A stretch of DNA of 64,000 nucleotides from Zygnema cylindricum (GCA_037447655.1 JBBHKE010001814.1:397547-461546); one strand, 5' to 3'. Positions 32,564 through 44,620 are shown, counted from the stretch's first letter. Translations and numbers: made by a program. Notes: generated by a model from the sequence alone, not told the origin.

Positions 32564-33624
32564 TGAAAAAATTAATGGTCTTTTTAAAGTATTTTCTAGG
32601 TCTGAAAAAAAATAAGAAAGAAGCCGAGGCAGTCTATCTCTAACTTCTCTCTCCAACTTCTCACACTTGTCGCAGTCACTGAGAAATTGTAGAAGGAGCT
32701 AGAACCATGGCTACCTAGGCTATCCAGAGGTTTACGGGAAAATACATTTTAATTAGGGGTTTAATTTACTAAAAGATATGTGCCGGCGACAGGATTTGAT
32801 CCTGGTACCTGCTGGTCGGCAGACAGCCAGTAGCCGGTAGCCTTAGCCGTTAAGTCTAGGAGTAGTGTTATGTTCTATATGGTTTGATAATTACTTAAAC
32901 ATTTATACGTAGGATAGTTCATTTAACTGTAACCGCTTACGGGAGACATATATCCAGTAAAAGTAAAAGTACGGATTGCGGTACGGATAAGAAACCAATA
33001 CCGCGCATTTAATTCTTTAGTGAAACGAATACCGCGCATGTATTTATTACGGCTGGGATTAAATGTGAATTTAATCGGACGGCCGGAATTAACGCCGAGA
33101 TCGCGGAAGAGGATTTTGGCGGTTTTTGGTCATCGCCACATCGGATGACACGTGGCAGAATGACATTCGATCGCGGCATCTCCGAGGATTAAGGAAGAGT
33201 AGCCGGATAAAACACGTGTCGACATTTATTTCATGTCGTACAATATTCGTACATAAAGTACACCGGCAACTGTACGTTTGTGTACGGAAGTGCAATATGA
33301 TTGGTGCCGTACATCAGTAGATAGAGTTTTTAGAGAGAGATATGACTTAGAAAATATTGTTAGATAGGACCCTCTCTCCCCAGAGAGTTTTTGTCTAAAA
33401 AGGTCAACTTTGACTTCCATAACTAACTGCTCATGGGACCAAATTTAAAGATTCTTTTTGTTATCGACTCAAAGGAGTCTTCCTTTCACAAGGGTGGAGG
33501 TGGTCAAAGTTTTTGTCTGCAAGGGTAATAGTTATTCTTGCTGAAACACAAATGGGTCAGGGTTATCCTTGAGGCTTTTTGCAAGCTGTCCATTCTGAGG
33601 ACCTATGGAGGTCTCACAGTTCCA
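32564..33624 (+). repeat. 3' LTR of element K (family B)
   Basis: A 1,061-bp LTR beginning TGAAAAAATTAATGG after the polypurine tract AAAATAAGGGGAG and ending ATGGAGGTCTCACAGTTCCA. The ATG (33605) is exactly 20 nt from the end, as in element A. An antisense tRNA-like block is at 32782-32861. The 5' LTR is absent. Confidence 0.88.
32782..32861 (-). ncRNA. tRNA-like block in family B LTR (antisense)
   Basis: The minus strand carries a B-box-like GGATCAAATCC (32792-32802) and an A-box-like GACTTAACGGCTAAGG (32841-32856), with a longer spacer than in family A, as in class II (Leu/Ser) tRNAs. This is the best-preserved family B copy. Related blocks are at 52881-52959, 54201-54280 and 59591-59670, with decayed ones near 34765-34850 and 35170-35260. 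Confidence 0.55.
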
Positions 33625-34560
33625 TCTTCATCTTGCCTTGCCCCGGTAGAGTCTCTGGTGGAAGGGTTAGGATTCATGCTGAGTCAGTGTGCATTCCCAT
33701 AAATCTCCCCTACTCGGTGGATGATGCTACAATCGTATTCTTGCAAGATGAGAACCCATCTGGCCAGCTTACCGGTCAATTACAGTTCTCCATTATCTAT
33801 TCGAGGGGCTGGTGATGTGTAATAAGGGTGAAGTGTACTCCATAGAGGTAAGGCCTGAAATGGTGGATTGCCCATACTGCGGCGAGCAATTCCCTGTGAC
33901 AACTGCTGTGATTCCCCTCGGCTTTGTTATTGCCCCGGCTTCCATATGCCACTATGTACTCCGCCCCTGCATCGTCCAATTGAGCCAACACTGCTCCCAA
34001 TCCGAACCTGCTCCAATCAGTATATAGGAGGAAAGTTCGCTGGTGATCAGGCATCCGGAGCACAAGATGCTGCTTGAGAGAATCTTTCAGGAACTAGAAA
34101 GCGATCCGCTATTCTTCTACCCACTGCCACTCCTGGTCCTTTTGCAATAACTAATTCAATGGTTAGGCGTGGCGACTGAATTCGCGAATAAACCTCCGGT
34201 AATAGTTGGCCAGACCCACGAAAGTGTGAAGGGCCGAAATGTCTTGCGGGGGTGGAAGGGCGTCAAGGGCTACCACCCTAATCATGTGGGGACCCACTGT
34301 CCCAAAAGTCACCTCATGACCCAAATAAATGATTTTCTGCACTCCAAAGATGCCCTTCTCGGATGGCACTTTAAGCCCGCCTCTTGGAGAGCCCACAGAA
34401 CGATCTGTATATGCTCCCAGTGTTTTTCGTATGTTTTGGAGAAAATGATCACAACGTTGATGTTACACCGTGAGCAATCAATTCCTCGGAAGGCCTCGTC
34501 CATAGCCCGTTGGAATTTGGTAGGTGTATTTTTGAGGCCAAATGGTGTAGAAATCGATGG
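33625..34560 (-). pseudogene. pol: Ty3/gypsy RT-RNase H fragment
   Basis: Minus strand, read from 34560 down. The reverse transcriptase end has FGLKNTPTKFQRAMDEAFRG and VVIIFSKTYEKHWEHI (the YIDD-type Asp pair degraded to NVV), then KIIYLGHEV and FVGLANYYRRFI. RNase H has FLLYTDWSRFGLGAVLAQ and HRELLAAVWAIHHFRPYLYG, then a tail resembling TGKLARWVLILQEYD in another frame. Frameshifts and stops are present. The fragment abuts copia LTR ends on both sides and has no LTR of its own. It is the only gypsy sequence in the window. Confidence 0.88.
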
Positions 34561-35050
34561 TTCTTTTACTATTTTCTAGGTCTAAATTGGAATAGAGAAA
34601 GAAGACGAGGCAGTCTGCCCTTAACTTCTCTCTCCAACTCCCACACTTGTTGCAGTCACTGAGAAGTTGGAGAGGAAGCTAGAGCTATGGCTACCTAGGC
34701 TATCAAGAGGTTTATGGGAAATAGATTAGTGATTCATGGATAGGTAGTTTATTTACTAAAAAGGGATATTGTAGGATCTAGGATTTGATCTTGGTACCTA
34801 CCGTCTGTTGACTGCTGGTAGCCGGTAGACTTATCCATTTAGTCTAGGACTAGTGTTACATGCTATAGGGTTCGAGATTTATTTAACTCTTACCACGTAG
34901 GATAATTCATTTAACGACAACTTTTTACGGGATACATATATTCAGTTATGTAAAAGTCCGATCAAACCCGACTTTAATTCTAGTCGTTGAAAATAGATGC
35001 GCGGTATTTGTTTTGCGGTCAAAACAAATGCGCGGTATCTTTTTTGTAAA
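34561..35050 (+). repeat. Family B LTR fragment, plus strand
   Basis: Lacks only the first dozen bases of the LTR (begins TTCTTTTACTATTTTCTAGG), then follows the LTR through the CCATGGCTACC block, a decayed tRNA-like block (34765-34850) and ACGTAGGATAATTCATTTAA. It breaks off near ATGCGCGGTAT, where it meets an inverted LTR fragment. Confidence 0.75.
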
Positions 35051-35471
35051 GTACATAAATCCGTACTATACTTGAACCGATTCTATGTATTAGGAATCGA
35101 TTAGTCTAGTTAAACGAATTCGTATACGTGTTAATATTTATATATTTATCAAACCTTATAGCACTTTGCATTGGTCCTAGACAAATAGGATAAAGCTACC
35201 AGCTACCGGTTACTTTGACAGACGGCAGGTACTAGGTTTTAATCTTGGGTCCGCCAAATACCTTTTGAATGAAACTTACTAGACTACTGCATGTCTCCCT
35301 TTGGATAGCATATGCAGCCATGGCTCTAGCTCCCTCTCCAACTTTCAGTGACTGCGACAAGTGAGGGAGTTGAAGGGAGGAGTTAGAGGTAGACGACTTG
35401 TGTTTTTTTTTTGCATTTTATCTTTACAAGTTTAAACCTAGAAAATACTAAGAGAACCTTTAATTTCTACA
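35051..35471 (-). repeat. 3' LTR (5' portion) of minus-strand element H
   Basis: Read leftward from 35471: TGTAGAAATTAAAGG, CTAGGTTTAAAC, GTCGCAGTCACTGAAAG, GAGCCATGGCTGC and a decayed tRNA-like block at about 35170-35260. It faces the plus-strand fragment at 34561-35050, making an imperfect inverted pair. The junction is placed only approximately. Confidence 0.7.
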
Positions 35472-38400
35472 CTCCTCTTATTTTCTAGTCACTTTTAAAT
35501 TAAAGACCACACTTCTCCCTGCAAAAAAATAATTTGAGCGTAGGCACATATTCGGTCATCATATATGCTACCATTTCACTATCTGGTCTATATTCTAAAC
35601 TGATTATTTTGTCTTTTACCTTCTCCCTAACGAAGCTAAGTCTAACGTCTAAATGTTTGCTTTAAAATGGTGTTTGAATTGGTAGAAATGGTAATGGCTG
35701 CCTAATTATCACAAATCACTTTTTGGACACCACCCTTAAGATGACCAAGCTCACTAAGCAAAGACTTCACCCACATTAATTCTTTTACAGTAGAGCAAGA
35801 GGCCATGTACTCAGCCTCCATGGTGGACTTAGCAATGACCTTTTGCTGCTTGCTACTCCAACAGCAAGCCCCATCACCCACATACAATACATACCCAGAC
35901 GTGCATCTCCTCATAGGAGCATCCCCGTAGCTGGCATCACTCCAAGTGGTGATGTTTGTATTGTTCCCACCGAAATGTAACCATAGATCTCTAGTCCCTA
36001 TGATATATCTAAGGACTCTCTTAGTTGCCTCCTAATCCTTTTTAGTGGGAGCATTGAGACTCCTACTTAGTACTCCTACAACTACGGCTATATCTTGCCG
36101 GGTACAATTTATAAAATATATTTGGATGCACAGTACTTGTCTATAAGGGATTGTCTGCATAAATCTTTTCTCTTCCGGGCCTAGCTCATCATCCAAGATT
36201 ATAAACCTCTTCCACACTCCCTTCACTTCCCTTCTTTAGTTCAATAGGAGTGGTCCAACTATTAGCCTTGTCCATTTGGAATCTTTCTAACATGTTTCCA
36301 ATGGCCTTCTTTTGAGTTAATCTTAATATAATTCTATCTCTCTCTCTGCCTGAATTCCTAAGATATACCTTGTTTCTCCCATATCATTCATCTCAAATCT
36401 TCCTTTTAGATCATATTTCAATTTATTTAATTTATCCATAGATTTACTTAAAACAAGCAAATCATCAACATAAATTGCAATGAAAATAATTATTTCCTCA
36501 TCTTCAAACAAAAAAAAATGAGTGATCTAAGTTGATCCGAATACATCCCAAACTCGTAAGTGTTGTTTTTGGAAAGCTTTAAGTCAGAACAAATTTATAG
36601 GACGGCAAGAAAACAGATATATAGGGATACGCGTCGTCACTTGAAGCACAGTGCAGGTTTTTGAATGGTACCAACGCGAGCATTGGAACAACGCAGCTGC
36701 GACGCAGATGGAACAAGCGCAGCTGCGGTTATCTTTATATGGTCCGTATGGACGAACGCAACATGCGACACAACGAGATAAACACAACTACATATATTTT
36801 GGTACAAGACAACGCAATTGCTACGCAACAAGACAAACGCAACTGCGCCTAATTTTGGTATGGGACAACGCAGCTGCTACGAGGCTGCGGATATTTGAAT
36901 GTGATCAGGAGTTGGACTGCGCTGCTACAGTTGATATGAATGAAGTCAACGAACAAGATTCATAAGGGAATAATTAAGTGACTTGCTGATAGATGTTCTG
37001 CAACAACCGGATGGACGTACCCAAACAATTGTCACTAAGCCAGGCGACAAGTATTTAAACAAATCACCTGTATAGGATTCTTCGTAATATTGATTGTATA
37101 GTGATATATTAGTTTTAGCGTGATTAGGAGCACTTAGACCTTAGTGGCAGTTTAGTTCTTTTGGACGTATCTTTTAAAAACACTTCTATTGGTGGTTCAA
37201 CACTATCTAGTAGGACAACTGAGTGAAGAGTATAAGACTTAGGACGTAGAACATTTTTATGGATCAAAACTTCCAGACTGTGTAATCTGCAAACTGTTTT
37301 TGGGAAACTTCTGAGTTGCATATCTTGGTGTATGTTGGATCAATTGTGCTGAAACCTTGGGAGTTGTCAGTCTTTGTGATACACTATACTGTGGTATAGT
37401 TTGAAGCAGTTTGGACTGTTTTGTAAACTTTATTGAGCTGTAGAAAGCAACTGCTTGATTTGATTATTGGTAAGCTTCTGTGGTGAATTATGTCTACTTC
37501 TACTACTACTGCTGCTGCTCCACCTGCTCCAGTGGTCGTAGAACAATAGCAAGAAACTCATCGAGCTTCTTATTCCATTTCCGTGGCGCTTGTTTCAGCC
37601 CATACAAAGATTTGATCAATTGACATACCTTGCTCTCCTCCCGTTGCTTTACAAATCCTTTGGGCTCTCGCATAAAAATCTCCTCTTCTAACTCTCCATG
37701 TAGGAAGGCCGTCTTGATGTCTATCTGATGTACTTCCATGTCTTCTGCTGCCGCCATATTGAGAAGTATCCAAACGGAGGGAAACATGACGACCGGGGCA
37801 AATGTCTCTTTGTAGTAAATTCCCTCATTCTCGAGAAATCCTTTCGCCACTAACCTAGCCTTGTAGCGTTCAATAGTTTTATCGTGGTTGAGTTTCAATT
37901 TAAATAACAATTTACACCCGATTGGCTTTCTATCAAGAGGACAGTCCACCAATTCCCATATATCAGCCACCATAATTGAAGCCATCCCCTCATTAATTGT
38001 TGTCTTCCGCTGGTTCCTTTCAAGACGGTTCATTGCCTCATTATAAGTTTGAGTTTCATCGGGTGAGACAGTTTGGTTTCCTTGTTGTTAACTTGTCTCT
38101 CTTGTAGTCTTTTGGTGTTTTTTCTTCCTCCCTCAAACTTTGTTGCCGGAATAGATAGCTCCCGCGGATTCTTCATAACAATTTCGACCTCTCCCTTATC
38201 CCTTGATTCCGAGTCTATTTCCACCACGTCTTTGGCTTCGGTTGGAGTTATTTCTTAGGATTCCACGGCTGAGTCCTTTTCGATGTGATTTGTACCTGTA
38301 AGATCATTAACTTCTCGGAAAATTGGATAGTTAGGAAGCTCAAAATCATCAGAATATTTTTACTCAAGTCTAATTTTAATTGTCTTTGTATGCTGAAAGG

Positions 38401-38670
38401 GACATATATATTTCCTTTCATCCATGACCAATAGATGCTTGACTAGGATTAAATCTTCTTTCTTGAGGTCATAGACTCTATACATATTCAAGCCTCTTAT
38501 GCCACAACATAATATCATGAACACCAACATAGTAAAGTTTCTTCTTTTCATTGCTTAAAATCAGCCTAAACATCTATTGGTTACCTTTTTCAGCAGTGAA
38601 ATAAGTTGCCTCCTTAAAGCTAGCAGTTAAGGTTCCCTTCCTAGTGTTAGTCTCAAAACCTTTATCATCT
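35472..38670 (-). pseudogene. pol: Copia element H internal region (RNase H to protease), interrupted
   Basis: Minus strand. From 3' to 5': polypurine-like AAAATAAGAGGAG (35472), RNase H with many lesions (35480-36226), reverse transcriptase in two pieces (36323-36560 and 37549-38033) separated by the solo LTR 36561-37548, the acidic linker (38030-38227), the integrase end (VYDLKKEDLILVKHL, 38360-38500), then protease/pre-integrase (TRKGT, YYVGVHDIML) up to 38670. The integrase catalytic core is deleted between about 38510 and 38530. It abuts plus-strand element G head to head at 38670. Many stops and frameshifts; non-functional. Confidence 0.85.
36561..37548 (+). mobile_element. Solo LTR, copia family C, inside element H RT
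   Basis: 988 bp from TGTTGTTTTTGGAAAGC to GTAGAACAATA, inserted opposite to element H. The flanks GTAAG (36556-36560) and GCAAG (37549-37553) are a 4/5 target duplication, and the RT frame of H resumes on the far side. It contains a GC-rich tandem of AACGCAGCTGCG-like units (36700-36890). Near the end an ATG (37490) opens MSTSTTTAAAPPAPVVVEQ, 59 nt before the LTR end, in the same place as in 14681-15673. Confidence 0.85.
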
Positions 38671-40850
38671 AACAAGTCAAAAGCTCAGGATTGTTTTAGA
38701 CAATATAAAGCATGGAGCGAAAAACTCCATGAAACTCCAATCAAGAGAATAAGGACTAACAATGGTGGAGAGTATACTTCTAACCAGTTTGAGGATTTTT
38801 TTAGGGAAGATGGAGTTCAACACCAAAAGATAGTTTCTGAAAACCCGGAACAGAATGGGGTAGCTGAAAGGTTTAATAGAACACTAATTGATAGTGCTAG
38901 AAGTATGTTGTCAAATAACAAGATAGGAAAAAGGTTTTGGGCAGAAGCAATGAACTGTGCTAATTACCTCAAAAATAGAGTTCTTACTTCAGCTATAAAA
39001 GATCAAATGCCTTATGAGAGATGGACAGGCCGGAAACCAGACATATCTCACTTAAAGGTTTTTTGGTAGTCAAGTATTCAGTCTAGATACAGATCGGTCT
39101 AATTGGAAGCTAGATCCTAAAGGAAAATCGAGATACTTATTAGGATATGATGAGAATGTTAAAGGATATATAGTTTATGATCTTAAAAGGGAAGATATAA
39201 TCTTAGTAAAGCATCTTTAAAGATAAAAGGAAAGTCTGTGGATCCCTTCTAGTATACAAAGTCAGTAAAAATCAGATTTGAGTCAGAAAATTTCGATGAC
39301 TATGAGCTTCCTAACTATTCAGGTTTTAGAGAAGATGACATTCTTGCAGGTACAAATCAGATCGAAAAAGACTCGGTTGCGGAAACTCCAGTGACAACTC
39401 TACCCGGAGCGGAAGACGTGGTGGAAACTAATTCGGAATCAAGGGACAGGGGAGAAGCCGAGATTGTTCGAAAGAACCTACGAGAACCATCTATTCCGAC
39501 CACAGATTTTGAGGGGATAAGGAGAAGTAGCAAAAGATTGCAAGAAAAACAGGTTAATAACAAGGTAACAAAACTATCTCATCAAGATGAACCTCAAAAT
39601 TATGGAGAGGCGATGACCTTTCCAGAAAGGAACCGGTGGAAGACAGCCATCAATGAGGAGATGGCCTCAATTATAGCAGACGATACTTGGGAGTTGGTGG
39701 ATTGTCCACCTAACCGAAAACGAATCGGTTGTTAGTGGGTTTTCAAATTAAAATTGAACCTTGATAACACGATTGAGCACTACAAGGCCTGATTAGTGGC
39801 AAAGGGATTTACACAAAAAGAGGGAATTGACTATGAGGAAACCTCTGCCCGTTCGTCAGATTTCCCTCCGTCCGCATACTTCTCAGTCTGGCAGCAGCGC
39901 AAGACATAGAGGTGCAACAGATGGAAATCAAGACAACCTTTTTGCATAAAGAATTGGAAGAGGAGATCTTCATGCGAGAACCCGAAGGATTTGTGGAGGA
40001 AGGAGAGTAGAGTAAGGTATGCCGGCTGATTTAATCTCTTTATGGTTTGAAACAGGCGCCACGACAATGGAATAAGAAGCTTGATGAGGTTCATACCGGT
40101 CTGGGATATATCCGGATCAGCTCAGATCACTCAATCTATGTTTTTGAAGATGATGAAGGTGTTATATTTATTGCAATTTATGTTGATGATTTGCTTGTTT
40201 TAAGTAAATCAATGGAAAAAATAAATAAATTGAAAACTGATCTAAATGGCAGATTTGAAATGAATGATATAGGGGAAGCAAAATATATTTTGGGAATTCA
40301 AGTAGAAAGAGACCGAAAAAGGAAGATTATAAGATTGACTCAAAAAAAAGCAATAGCAAACATGCTTGAAAAATTTCAGATGGATAAAGCTAATAGTTGT
40401 ACAACTCCAATGGAGTTGAAAAAGGAAAGTGAGGGGAGTGAGGAAGAAGGAGTCATAGTCTTAGACGAGGAATTATCTCCTGATGGACAGAAGTTCATGC
40501 AGACTATTCCTTACAGGCAAGTAGTGGGAAGTCTAATCTATTTTATGAATTGTACCCGGCCGAATTTAGCAGCAGTTGTAGGAGTGCTGAGTAGAAGTCT
40601 AAATGCTCCCACTAAGAGGGATTAGGAGGCAGCTAAAAGAGTCCTTAGATATTTGATAGGAACTAGGGATCTATGGTCACATTTGGGTGGGGAGAATACT
40701 AACATCACTACTTGGAGTGGTGCGAGTTATGGTGATGCTCTGATGAGGAGATGCACTTCTAGATATGTATTATATGTGGGTGATGGGGCTTGCTGTTGGA
40801 GTAGCAAACAACAAAAGGTTATTGCTCAGTCCACCATGGAGGCTGAGGGG
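38671..40850 (+). pseudogene. pol: Copia element G pol fragment (integrase to RNase H)
   Basis: Starts within the integrase core (AQDCFRQYKAWSEKLHE) and has NNGGEYTSNQF and NPEQNGVAERFNRTL with the catalytic Glu, then the integrase end, acidic linker, reverse transcriptase with IYVDDLLVLSKS (about 40180), and RNase H up to STMEAE at about 40850. Lesions include a frameshift near 39067 and in-frame stops at 39735, 40008, about 40033 and 40623, at Lys, Glu, Lys and Trp positions. RNase H breaks off at GAGGCTGA and unrelated sequence follows to the assembly gap. No LTR is attached. Confidence 0.88.
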
Positions 40851-40963
40851 AGAATCACCCTCGTAAATCTGAAGATGAGTCGTGAGGATGTTGACGACGA
40901 TTTAAGCCGGCCCATGTTAAGTATTTTATCTAATCTGAAGGGTGATGAACGGACATTCCTTAT

Positions 40964-40973
40964 NNNNNNNNNN
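40964..40973. other. Assembly gap (10 N)
   Basis: Ten N bases separate element G and its short unrelated tail from the remains of element E3. The true gap length is unknown, so continuity across this point should not be assumed. Confidence 1.
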
Positions 40974-42243
40974 TCACCTAAATCACACCTACTTTTTCTC
41001 TACTCCACCTATTTTAGAAACGAGCCTAAATACTATTCACCCTACAATTAGCATCCCACTTATCATAAATCCGAGCAAAGATTTTATCCACCTCATCTCT
41101 TTTTCATCCACACTAAATCCACTTTCCCTCTTGCAATTCAAACAACCAGCCCCATCTCCAATATGCAACACACACCTTGAGGCTAACCCTTTTACAGGCA
41201 CACCTTCATAAATGTCATCACTCCCTTTAGTGATGTCAAACCCATTACCCCCAAAACATGAACTTTCCTCACTCTCTCCCATGGATTTCTTTCCACTCTC
41301 ACTTTCTAAATTTATTCCCAATAAATATTTCTCCTCCCCTAAACCTTTCATTAAATATTCCTCTTCTCCTTTATCCTTTAAACCATTTCTAATTTCACTT
41401 CTCCCATTTCCTATGAATCCGTAGAAGTCTCCCTTTCCAACCAGTTTTCTGTTTCCAACATATCTATAATATTATCCTCATTATTTCTTACTCCCTCAAG
41501 TACCTCCCTACCCTTTACTTCCCTTAAGCCTTCCGTGTACTTTTCTCTCTTCTCCATTCTACCGAGGTGAAGAAGCTCCTACATTTCTTCATCCTCATTC
41601 TCCTCTTCCCATTCTTCCTCCTCATTCACATACCAACTTCTAAGTTTTTCCAAACAAGGACACTCCTCCATATAGTGACCCGTTTTCCCAAAAGCGAAGC
41701 AAACCCTCTTTTCAAAGTTCCCCTTTCTTTTCCCCTCAAACTCGTTCCACCGAAGTTTCGATAAGGTTTACCTTTGTGTTTCATCCTCGCATCACGCTTC
41801 CGCTCGTCACCGCCGTTCCTCACATCACGTTTTCGCTAGTCACCACCAACTGTAAATGCAGTCCCCCTGTCACTTCCCCTACGAAGCTCCAAAGTGCTTT
41901 CCCTCACAAGTATTATCCCCATGGTAATGCTCCAAGTCCATGAAGATCCATCTATTCCCTGCATACGGTAAATGATATCTTCGTACTCAAATGGGAGTTT
42001 CATTATTAGTGTATTAATCTTTCTCTCCTCATATTCTACATATCCTGCACTAGCAAGCTCAACATATAATGCAACAATATCATTGCAAAACTCTATCATG
42101 CTATCGCCTTTATAAACATAGGCCTCTATTTCTTGTTTTACTAACTACTGCCTCTGTATAGTCTCACTCTTGTAAATCTGAATTAGTGTTTCCCAGATTT
42201 TTGAAGACTTGGTTAGACTTAAAATAGTGATAGCTATGGACGT
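40974..42243 (-). pseudogene. Element E3: RNase H remnant, zinc knuckle and gag C-terminal half
   Basis: Minus strand. 42243-41836 continues the gag reading that started at 50375 (KIWETLIQIYKSET; YVYKGDSMIEFCNDIVALY; INTLIMKLPFEYEDIIYRMQG). It is followed by a degenerate zinc knuckle (GKTGHYMEEC, about 41690) and an acidic stretch. Integrase and reverse transcriptase are absent. From about 41351 to 41040 a decayed RT/RNase H end is seen (LGEEKYLLGI; RCVLHIGDGAGC; RWIKSLL). The left part is cut by the assembly gap. The other gag half and the 5' LTR are at 49942-51739. Confidence 0.8.
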
Positions 42244-43130
42244 TGAAATTTTGTGGTCTCCATTGACCCACACAATGAGCAGCCTTTGTAAAGCCTTTAG
42301 TATAATATTTGCCCCTTCCACTTTCCCATTGAATAAGCGTCGCCCATGCACAAAAGTATTTTGACCACCCTCACCCCTGTGAGGACAAGTCTCCTCGAGT
42401 CAAACGCAAAAATTATCACTGAATTTGCTCCCATGAGCAGTAAGTTATGGCTGGTCAAATATGACCTTTATAGTTACAAGCTCTCCTAGAGAGAGGTACC
42501 TAAATATTACTAAGTCTTGGTCTGCCTACTCACGACTACCTACTTTTAAACCCTAGTCCAATAGGAACACTATATAGTACAAGAAGGTACAATGGGGGAT
42601 GTATTTATTGTACGTCCATTGTACGACAAGGTCTACAAGGTGACACCTGTCAAATAGGAAGTCATGGTTCCTCCTCCCATCTTCTCCGGTATCAAATAAT
42701 GTGGCGCCACGTGGCACTGCGTGACGCTATCTCTGTATGCCGCCAAAAGCTCACTTCGCGTGGCGGCTATAATGCTGGCTGTCCGATCAAAACATATTTT
42801 GCACGGTTCAGATTCGCGTACATGCATGAATTGCTCCTTTTGGTTAGTCTGCTGTTAATTAGTTGTTACGTTAATGTTTATGTAACTTTGAAACCCGTCA
42901 CGTGTATCGTTTCGATAACGCCTTAGTGGTTAAGACATACGACTGTATAGAAGTGTACAGACCCAGGTTCAAATTTGGACTTAGGCAACATTTTAGTAAA
43001 ATATGCTCTACTTCAAAATCTGCCACTTTCTAAATATTACGGTAGCCATGGCGTGCCTTTGATCCTTACTCTCTTTCTTTAGAGTAAAACTATAATAGAG
43101 AAGTGAACTATTAATTACCTCTTTTCAACA
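42244..43130 (-). repeat. 3' LTR of E2 (family E)
   Basis: Reads leftward from 43130. It holds the GG[CT]AGCCATGGC block (plus 43041-43052) and a tRNA-like block (plus 42920-42986), and ends with ATGGAGACCACAAAATTTCA (start codon 20 nt from the end). The minus-strand polypurine tract AATTAAGGGGAG lies at 43131-43142. Confidence 0.9.
42920..42986 (+). ncRNA. tRNA-like block in family E LTR (antisense)
   Basis: 67 bases. The acceptor-like arms GCCTTAG and CTTAGGC pair 6/7. There is a D-arm-like GTGGTTAAGAC, and the T-arm CCAGG-TTCAAAT-TTGG pairs fully if G-T is allowed. It resembles Leu/Ser-type tRNA, but the anticodon arm is not clear and I assign no anticodon. Equivalents lie at 49731-49797 and 51529-51595, all exactly 144 bp from the LTR start. 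Confidence 0.65.
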
Positions 43131-43191
43131 CTCCCCTTAATTCCTAGTCACTTTTTAATTTTAATCCACGGTTTTCTCTGCAATAAATCAA

Positions 43192-44620
43192 CTAAGGGGA
43201 AGGCAGTGGTTTTGTCATCATGTCTGCAATCATTTCCCTATCAGTTTTATGAACCAGTTTAATAATTTTATTTTCAACCTTCTCTCTGACAAAGCTTAGT
43301 CTTATATCCATATTCTTACCTTTGAAGTGATGTTTCGGATTAGCTGCAATAGAGATAACAGCTTGATTATCACAAAATATATTTTGAGTTCTAGACTTCA
43401 TGAACCTAAGTTCTTCAAGAAGAGATTTAACCCACATTAATTCTTTGGTGGCAGCACAGGAAGCCACGTATTCAGCCTCCATAGTGGACTGAGCAACTAC
43501 TTTTTGTTGCTTGCTACTCCAACAACATGCACCTGATCGAATTTGCAACACATATCCAGTCGTACACCGCCTTAAAGGCACATCTCGATAACTGGTATCA
43601 CTCCAGGTGGTGATGTCAGTGTACTCCCCTCCCAAATGCAACCATAATTCCCTTGTCCCCACCAGATATCTCATCACCCTTTTGGCATCCTCCAGTCTCT
43701 CTTTCTTGGTTCATTTAGACTTCTACTAAGGACACTTGTAGGTATATCTGGACGGGTACAGTTCATAAAATAAATTAAACTGCCTACAATCTGCGGATAA
43801 GGACTATTTTCCATAAATTTTCTTTCTATCTCATCCATCTTATCATTAATGATCAATATTCCTCTCTCTTCACTCACCTCAGACACTTTTTTCAAATCCA
43901 TATGAGTAGTACATCCGTTTGCCTTTTCCATCTGAAATTTTTCTAGCATATTACCGATTGCTTCTTTTTGAGTGAGTCTTATAATTCTATTCCCTCTTCC
44001 TCTCTCCATCTGAATTCCCAAAATGTACTTTGCTTCGCCGAGATCTTTCATATCAAAACTGTTTCTAAGATCCCGTTTTCGTTTGTTAATTTTATCTAAG
44101 TACTTGCTTAAGACCAACAAATCATCCACATAAATAGCAATAAATATCACTCCATTCTCATCCTCAAATAAATATATAGAGTGATCTGAACTAATTCTGA
44201 TATACCCCAAACCGGTCAGAAATTCGTCTAGCTTTATATTCCACTGTCGCGGGGCTTGCTTAAGCCCATAGAGTGATTTTATCAGTTTGCAAACTTTATT
44301 TCTTCCCCACTTTCCACGAATCCTTCCGGTTGCGTCATGTAAATTTCTTCTTCCAACTCTCCGTGCAAAAAGGTCGTTTTAATATCCATCTGGTGGATTT
44401 CCATATCCTCCGCTGCGGCTATACTTAAAAGGATTCTAACAGAAAGAAATCTGACTACAGTAGCAAAGATTTCTTCGTAGTCTATCTCCTCTTTCTGAGT
44501 ATAACCTTTTGCAACTAACCTAGCTTTGTACCTCTCAATGGTATTATCGGGGTTTAATTTAAGTTTAAAAACCCACTTACATCGATCGGTTTTCGGTCCG
44601 GTGGACAATCTACCAACTCC
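43192..44620 (-). pseudogene. pol: E2 reverse transcriptase and RNase H
   Basis: Minus strand in three frames. 44608-44282 holds [26 protein letters not shown] and [16 protein letters not shown]. 44210-43674 holds SSDHSIYLFEDENG, catalytic IYVDDLLVLS and FMNCTRPDI. 43677-43192 holds RNase H: TTWSDTSYRD, STMEAEYVA, CDNQAVISIA and KGKNMDIRLSFVREKV, ending MTKPLPSP. Shifts occur near 44290-44215 (a few bases lost before YGLKQAPRQW) and at 43677. All catalytic Asp/Glu residues I can place are kept. Confidence 0.88.
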
